Assembly: GCA_944322275.1 (NCBI GenBank)
Contig: CALUOV010000004.1
Span: 1-58,488 of the forward strand
Direction: 5' to 3'
Length of the DNA stretch: 58,488 bases
Source of the DNA: an uncultured Bacteroides sp.
Lineage (GTDB): Bacteria > Bacteroidota > Bacteroidia > Bacteroidales > Bacteroidaceae
Part shown: piece by piece, positions 53,809 through 58,488 of the stretch
Layout of the letters: every line of letters starts with the position of its first letter
Position numbering within the stretch: the first letter of the stretch is position 1
The notes under the pieces: model-generated
Seen by the model: the letters and a program-made list of their open reading frames with translations, nothing else
Told to the model about the DNA's origin: nothing
Databases searched by the model: none
Program-made: the position numbers and the translations under genes

Positions 53809-55635
53809 ATGATGAAAAAAAAGAATTTCACTTTGATGGCCGGAATCTTTCTGGCGGCACTATGCACTGCCTGCAAAAGCAGTACAAGTTATGATTTGTC
53901 TGAGTATGGTTTGAAGCCCTATACCGGGGAAAACTCATCTGCCTTGATAGCGGAAGCGTTACAGCAGATAGCTTCGGAGGCCGATGCGGACACTGTATTC
54001 GTCACTCTCCCGAAAGGAAGGTATAATTTCTATCCGGAAGGAGCATCCGTGCGCGAGTATTACATCTCCAACCATGACCAGACCAATCCAAAGCAGGTCG
54101 GTATTCTGTTCGAAGGCGTAAAAAACTGGGTGTTCGACGGGCAGGGCGCCGAATTGATTTTCCACGGAAGAATGCTTCCCGTGTCACTGATCGGTTCAGA
54201 GAACTGCACTCTCAAGAATTTCAGCATCGACTTCGAGAATCCGCATATCACTCAGATAAAAATACTCGAAAACGATACGAAAAAAGGAATAATTACGTAT
54301 GAAGTGGCTCCCTGGGTAGAATATGAAATTAAAGACGAATGCCTTGTGGTGAAAGGCGAAGGCTGGGAACTGATTCCGGAAACCGGCATCGCTTTTGAAG
54401 AGAAATCCAAACGCCTTGTCTACAATACAGGTGACCTCCAAGTCGGAACTAAGAAAGTCAGGGAGATTGCTCCCCGGAAGATTCTCGCGCCTTGGAAAGA
54501 CAGCCGTCTGATTCCCGGAACCGTTGTAGCCTTGCGTCCGTGGACACGTCCCGCACCGGGTATCTTCATTTATCATGCCAAGAATACAACGGTAGAAAAT
54601 GTACAAGTCCACTATGCCGAAGGTATGGGACTGCTTGCTCAGTTGAGCGAAAACATCACGCTGAATCGCTTTTCTGTCTGCCTGCGCGGTGAGGATGATC
54701 CCAGGTATTTCACGACCCAGGCTGACGCCACCCACTTCTCCGGCTGCAAAGGACTGATACGTTCAGTCGGCGGCCTTTATGAAGGCATGATGGATGACGC
54801 CATCAACATCCACGGTACTTATCTGAAAGTACAGAAACGGATAGACGACCATACCCTTATGGGCGAGTATATGCACCCGCAAAGCTATGGTTTCGAATGG
54901 GGATGCCCGGGCGACACCGTACAGTTCATCAATTCCAAGACAATGGAGATGCTGGACGGTGTGAACGTCATTGCCTCTATCAGCGCTGTCGATAAACCCA
55001 ATGAGCACGGAGCCAAACAGTTTACCCTTACATTCCGTGAACCGATCGACCCAGCCGTTGGAAGTGGTTCCGATACTTACGGGATAGAAAACCTGGAATG
55101 GACTCCGGAAGTCTATTTTGCAGATAACACGATTCGGAACAACCGTGCCCGAGGCGCTCTGTTCAGCACTCCTAAGAAAACAGTAGTGGAACATAATGTG
55201 TTCGACCATACTTCCGGCACCGCCATCCTGCTGTGTGGAGACTGCAACGGATGGTTTGAAACCGGAGCCTGCAAAGACGTGCTGATACGCGGCAATAAGT
55301 TTATCAATTCCCTTACCAGCATGTACCAGTTCACTAATGCGGTTATCTCCATTTACCCCGAAATTCCCGATCTCGCCCATCAAAAGAAATTTTTCCACAG
55401 TGGCATTGTGATAGAAAACAATGAGTTCGACATTTTCGACGCCCCTGTCATATATGCCAAGTCAGTTGACGGACTTATTTTCAGAAACAACGTGATACGT
55501 CGAAACTCCGATTATCCCCCATTCCACTGGAATACCCATCTGTTCTATTTTCAACGGGTAAAGAATGCCCTGATAGAAAACAATGACATCGCAGGCGGAT
55601 TCGATAAGGAAAAAGATGTGTTAAGTGAAAAATAA
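53809..55635 (+). CDS. GH110 alpha-1,3-galactosidase (probable)
   Basis: A 608-residue exported beta-helix protein, with an N-terminal signal and an imperfect lipobox (LCTAC, Cys22). YFTTQADATHFSGCKGLI and YEGMMDDAINIHGTYLK are characteristic of GH110 (blood-group B type alpha-1,3-galactosidase), with the adjacent Asp329-Asp330 as likely catalytic residues. Parallel beta-helix repeats continue (VEHNVFDHTSGTAIL, LIRGNKFINSLTSMYQF). It would remove terminal alpha-1,3-linked galactose. It stands 54 bp after the SusD-2 terminator, without a consensus promoter, at the end of the plus-strand PUL arm. Confidence 0.88.
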   Translation: MMKKKNFTLMAGIFLAALCTACKSSTSYDLSEYGLKPYTGENSSALIAEALQQIASEADADTVFVTLPKGRYNFYPEGASVREYYISNHDQTNPKQVGILFEGVKNWVFDGQGAELIFHGRMLPVSLIGSENCTLKNFSIDFENPHITQIKILENDTKKGIITYEVAPWVEYEIKDECLVVKGEGWELIPETGIAFEEKSKRLVYNTGDLQVGTKKVREIAPRKILAPWKDSRLIPGTVVALRPWTRPAPGIFIYHAKNTTVENVQVHYAEGMGLLAQLSENITLNRFSVCLRGEDDPRYFTTQADATHFSGCKGLIRSVGGLYEGMMDDAINIHGTYLKVQKRIDDHTLMGEYMHPQSYGFEWGCPGDTVQFINSKTMEMLDGVNVIASISAVDKPNEHGAKQFTLTFREPIDPAVGSGSDTYGIENLEWTPEVYFADNTIRNNRARGALFSTPKKTVVEHNVFDHTSGTAILLCGDCNGWFETGACKDVLIRGNKFINSLTSMYQFTNAVISIYPEIPDLAHQKKFFHSGIVIENNEFDIFDAPVIYAKSVDGLIFRNNVIRRNSDYPPFHWNTHLFYFQRVKNALIENNDIAGGFDKEKDVLSEK

Positions 55636-55663
55636 ATGGGAATTTAGCGGGGCGGAGCCCCGC

Positions 55664-55754
55664 AATGTGCCAATGTGTTAATGTGCTAATGCCCTGCGGC
55701 ATGAGAACACGTTACCGCAAACACAGCGCAGCCCCATTAACACATTGGCACATT
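55664..55754. repeat. inverted repeat of 20 bp, AATGTG-rich
   Basis: AATGTGCCAATGTGTTAATG (55664-55683) returns as an exact reverse complement at 55735-55754, with a 51-bp loop. Around it, similar words (AATGTGCT, TAGCACATTAAT) extend the pairing imperfectly. It begins 29 bp after the GH110 stop and could fold in the mRNA 3' end. Confidence 0.85.
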
Positions 55755-55980
55755 AGCATATTAGCACATTAATTTATCATTTTCCTTTCCACCCCTACTA
55801 ACATCAGCAGCCCCGTTTTGTCTACTATTTTCTAAAACAAAAAGTTTCTCTAATGGAAAACACGAAAAAGTCGTATAACCTTGCTTTTATTAAATCAGTA
55901 ACAAATTGAAAATGAGTTATATATAGAACAATTCATTCATTATAGCTTTTGAAATTTCGAATTTACTTAAGTTTCTTTCC

Positions 55981-56068
55981 AGTCCTGCTCAACTAAAACT
56001 GCAGTCCTACTTAGCTAGGACTCGAATCCTACTTAGCAAGGACTGCAGTCCTGGTGCTATAGGACTGG
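55981..56068. repeat. 22-bp tandem array, four palindromic units
   Basis: Units start at 55981, 56003, 56025 and 56047, exactly 22 bp apart. The second unit is AGTCCTACTTAGCTAGGACT plus two bases. Each of the last three is itself an inverted repeat (AGTCCT or AATCCT, 8 bp, AGGACT); the first is decayed. It lies about 95 bp downstream of the DUF3667 stop. Confidence 0.88.
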
Positions 56069-56161
56069 GCAGGACTATAAGGGAAAAGAGAAATGTAAAC
56101 TTACCTGATTTATCCGAGGAGCGGTTTTCAGTCAAAAATTACGCCTATTGTCGACAAAGCC

Positions 56162-56707
56162 TTACCACTTCACAGGATTGCTCAGAATATTCCCATCCAC
56201 AGTGTCCCCCTGCGTAAACGTGCCGCTTTTGTATTGGATGCAAAGCATGAAAAGCGGAGATGTCCCATTGTTACGCACGGAACGTTCTCCCGCAGGAGCA
56301 ATCCGTACTACGCTTCCTTCCGATATAGGGAAAATTCTTGTGGAGTTCAGCGATAGATCCATTCCGGTGCGGTCGCCCGCCACCATGAAGAAGATGACGA
56401 AGAACACCACGGACACGCACATGTACAGCCGGAAGGGGTGGACGTAGGAGCTGATTTTTCCTGCGTTGAACTCGTTGGTCAGGAAGCCCGGCCGGGTGAA
56501 CATCAGCCGGAAGGTCATCCATATCTTGCCGTCAAACTGGTACATGTTCTCAAAGTATTGGCGGATGTATTTCCAAAAAGGCTGCTCCGTGTCCAAGGCA
56601 TATTGGCCGCAGCGGTAGCAATACATGCCTTCCAAACGGGTGCCGCAATTCTTGCAATAGATGTATCGGGGAGTGGTTTTATGACGGATGTGACGCAGGC
56701 GGGCCAA
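56162..56707 (-). pseudogene. DUF3667 membrane protein, probably damaged
   Basis: A 181-residue frame. YIYCKNCGTRLEGMYCYRCGQYA is the zinc-ribbon-like N-terminal Cys motif of DUF3667 proteins, and IRQYFENMYQFDGKIWMTFRLMFTRPGFLTNEF with one membrane segment (LYMCVSVVFFVIFFMV) is the core. Two problems: no ATG exists in this frame (only TTG at 56707), while an ATG near 56791-56793 starts a second frame reading MTDTEHLHSST that ends after 16 codons; one base lost or gained near 56770 would join them. The C-terminus also stops soon after the first membrane segment, without the further helices usual in the family. So a 5' frameshift and a 3' truncation are likely. Confidence 0.6.
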
Positions 56708-56844
56708 TTCGATGCGGCGCCGGATGCGCTGTTTACGTTCGTTCAGCCGCTTGCAGAAGCTGTTGAAGAATGAAGGTGTTCGGTGTCTGTCATACTTGTA
56801 TATGCGTTAAGTTGCCGCAAAAGTATAAAAATATCTCTTAGTTG

Positions 56845-56876
56845 TTTGCATTTTTTCAGAGAAAAAGCGAAATTTG
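56845..56876 (+). promoter_or_regulatory. Bacteroides-type promoter for pfp
   Basis: TTTG at 56845-56848 and GAAATTTG at 56869-56876 are 20 bp apart; the -7 box matches TAnnTTTG at six of eight positions. The pfp start is 55 bp downstream. Confidence 0.5.
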
Positions 56877-56930
56877 CACCGCCTTATTTTTAGGAAGCGA
56901 ATGATAACACCTTTAAATAAAGATTGAAAT

Positions 56931-58488
56931 ATGACAAAAAGTGCATTGCAAATCGCGCGGGCTGCCTATCAGCCCAAACTCCCCCAAGCGCTAAAAAGCC
57001 ACGTAAAGGCCGTTGAAGGCGCAGCTACCCAGTCGGTAGCCGATCAGGAGGAAATCAAACAATTGTTCCCCAACACGTACGGAATGCCGGTTATCAAGTT
57101 CGAGGCTACAGACGAACCGATGGAATTCCCCACGATGAATGTAGGCGTTATCCTCTCCGGAGGCCAGGCTCCCGGCGGACACAACGTTATCTCGGGCCTC
57201 TTTGACGGCATCAAGAAGCTGAATCCCGCCAATCGCCTGTATGGCTTCATTCTGGGTCCCGGTGGATTGGTAGACCATAAGTACATGGAACTGACAACCG
57301 ACATCATTGACGAATACCGTAACACAGGTGGTTTCGACATCATCGGATCGGGACGTACCAAGCTGGAGAAGGTGGAGCAGTTTGAGAAAGGCTACGAAAT
57401 CCTGAAGGAACTGGGCATAAAGGCACTGGTAATCATCGGCGGAGACGACTCCAACACGAACGCTTGTGTACTGGCCGAATACTATGCCGCCAAGCAGTAT
57501 GGCGTACAGGTCATCGGTTGTCCCAAGACCATCGACGGAGACTTGAAGAATGAAATGATTGAAACTTCTTTCGGCTTCGATACGGCTTGCAAAACTTACT
57601 CGGAGGTCATCGGTAACATCCAGCGCGACTGTAATTCCGCCCGCAAGTATTGGCACTTTATCAAGCTGATGGGCCGTTCGGCCTCACACATCGCTTTGGA
57701 ATGCGCTTTGCAGGTTCAGCCTAACATCTGCCTCATCTCGGAAGAGGTGGAAGCCAAGAATATGTCGTTGGATGACATCGTGACTTACATCGCTCAGATT
57801 GTGGCCGATCGCGCCGCTCAAGGCAACAACTTCGGTACGGTGCTAATCCCCGAAGGATTGATCGAATTCATTCCTGCCATGAAGCGTCTGATTGCCGAAC
57901 TGAACGACTTCCTGGCCGCCAACGCCGTAGAATTCGCGCAAGTAAAACGTTCGGCTCAGCGTGATTATATCATCCGCAAGCTCTCTCCGGAGAATTCTGC
58001 CGTATATGCCAGTCTGCCCGAAGGCGTTGCCCGTCAGCTGACATTGGATCGTGACCCGCACGGCAATGTACAGGTATCACTCATAGAAACGGAAAAGCTT
58101 CTCTCCGAGATGGTAGCCACCAAGCTGGCCCAGTGGAAAGAGGAAGGCAAGTATACAGGCAAGTTCGCCGCCCAGCATCACTTCTTCGGTTACGAAGGCC
58201 GTTGCGCCGCTCCCTCTAACTTCGATGCGGACTATTGCTATTCGCTGGGTTACACGGCAGCCGCTCTGATTGGCAATGGCAAGACGGGCTACATGTCATC
58301 CGTACGCAACACAACTGCACCTGCCGACCAATGGATTGCCGGCGGTGTGCCCATCACGATGATGATGAACATGGAGCGTCGTCATGGCGAGATGAAGCCG
58401 GTTATCCAGAAGGCATTGGTGAAACTGGATGGCGCGCCCTTCAAGATGTTTGCCGCCCATCGTGACCAATGGGCAAAGGAAACGGACT
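56931..58488 (+). CDS. pfp: PPi-dependent 6-phosphofructokinase (partial, 3' end outside)
   Basis: Open to the window edge, 519 codons seen of roughly 550. It phosphorylates fructose-6-phosphate using pyrophosphate in glycolysis, reversibly. [20 protein letters not shown] is the N-terminal phosphate-binding loop. [12 protein letters not shown] has Asp172-Asp173; the second Asp, in place of Gly, marks PPi rather than ATP use. [11 protein letters not shown] carries the catalytic Asp pair, and [14 protein letters not shown] follows. The length fits the long (beta-type, plant-like) group. Codon use is that of an expressed core gene and shows the accessory region ends here. Confidence 0.95.
   Translation, partial: MTKSALQIARAAYQPKLPQALKSHVKAVEGAATQSVADQEEIKQLFPNTYGMPVIKFEATDEPMEFPTMNVGVILSGGQAPGGHNVISGLFDGIKKLNPANRLYGFILGPGGLVDHKYMELTTDIIDEYRNTGGFDIIGSGRTKLEKVEQFEKGYEILKELGIKALVIIGGDDSNTNACVLAEYYAAKQYGVQVIGCPKTIDGDLKNEMIETSFGFDTACKTYSEVIGNIQRDCNSARKYWHFIKLMGRSASHIALECALQVQPNICLISEEVEAKNMSLDDIVTYIAQIVADRAAQGNNFGTVLIPEGLIEFIPAMKRLIAELNDFLAANAVEFAQVKRSAQRDYIIRKLSPENSAVYASLPEGVARQLTLDRDPHGNVQVSLIETEKLLSEMVATKLAQWKEEGKYTGKFAAQHHFFGYEGRCAAPSNFDADYCYSLGYTAAALIGNGKTGYMSSVRNTTAPADQWIAGGVPITMMMNMERRHGEMKPVIQKALVKLDGAPFKMFAAHRDQWAKETD

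Larger units (their letters stand above)
55636..56161. other. 526-bp repeat-rich spacer
   Basis: No gene is supported. The left part holds a long imperfect inverted repeat made of AATGTG-type words (55664-55754) and the right part the third 22-bp array (55981-56068). The centre is AT-rich with no promoter pair that I can fit. The two flanking genes converge, so this is a 3'-3' space. Confidence 0.6.

Noticed and set aside
1..58488. tRNA, rRNA, insertion sequences, integrases or phage genes
   Set aside because: None could be recognised by eye on either strand. tRNA genes in particular could be missed without a search program.

Overview
The window looks like the chromosome of a gut Bacteroides species. 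The evidence is SusC/SusD pairs, a one-protein hybrid two-component sensor (HTCS), fimbrillin lipoproteins, many SPII lipoproteins and promoters of the Bacteroides type (-33 TTTG, -7 TAnnTTTG). No rRNA, tRNA, CRISPR array, insertion sequence or phage gene was seen.

Region 1 (1-16385, AT-rich, all on +) is the distal part of a capsule or surface polysaccharide operon. It holds an MBOAT O-acyltransferase with a DltD/SGNH-like partner, two unrecognised genes, a Wzx-type flippase, an FrhB-like ferredoxin protein, a Wzy-type polymerase, a polysaccharide pyruvyl transferase, four GT4-type glycosyltransferases, a hexapeptide acyltransferase, a CMP-sugar synthetase and a GT52-like (sialyltransferase-type) transferase. 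Start/stop overlaps are common, so translation is probably coupled. The operon front lies upstream of the window.

Region 2 (16386-21822, clearly more GC-rich) holds a WecG/TagA/CpsF transferase, the polyprenyl-phosphate sugar phosphotransferase that starts repeat-unit synthesis, two outer-membrane proteins that together look like a split YjbH, and a lipoprotein. It closes with a strong terminator.

Region 3 (21873-55635) is a large polysaccharide utilisation locus (PUL). On the minus strand, in order of transcription, are heparinase II/III-like lyase 2, a fimbrial trio (DUF3575 protein, anchor-type subunit, fimbrillin), lyase 1, SusC-1 and SusD-1. The HTCS follows on the same strand behind a terminator and has its own promoter. 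On the plus strand, from a divergent promoter at 40265-40295, are a DUF5107-TPR protein, a GH2 enzyme, a GH35 beta-galactosidase, then SusC-2/SusD-2 with their own promoter and terminator, and a GH110 alpha-1,3-galactosidase. Two lyases of the heparinase fold with GH35, GH2 and GH110 suggest an acidic, galactose-rich glycan as substrate. Its identity is not proven by the sequence.

Region 4 (55636-58488) is a repeat-rich spacer, a probably damaged DUF3667 gene, and the start of a core-metabolism gene, PPi-dependent phosphofructokinase, which runs off the window.

The most unusual signal is outside the genes. Three intergenic spaces carry short tandem arrays with different sequences but the same 22-bp period (33685-33772, 43684-43793, 55981-56068). 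In two of them the unit is a 13-bp conserved core plus a 9-bp variable part. Other notable points are a T8 tract that puts SusC-2 out of frame with its best start, and a fimbrial cassette lying between two paralogous lyases inside the PUL.
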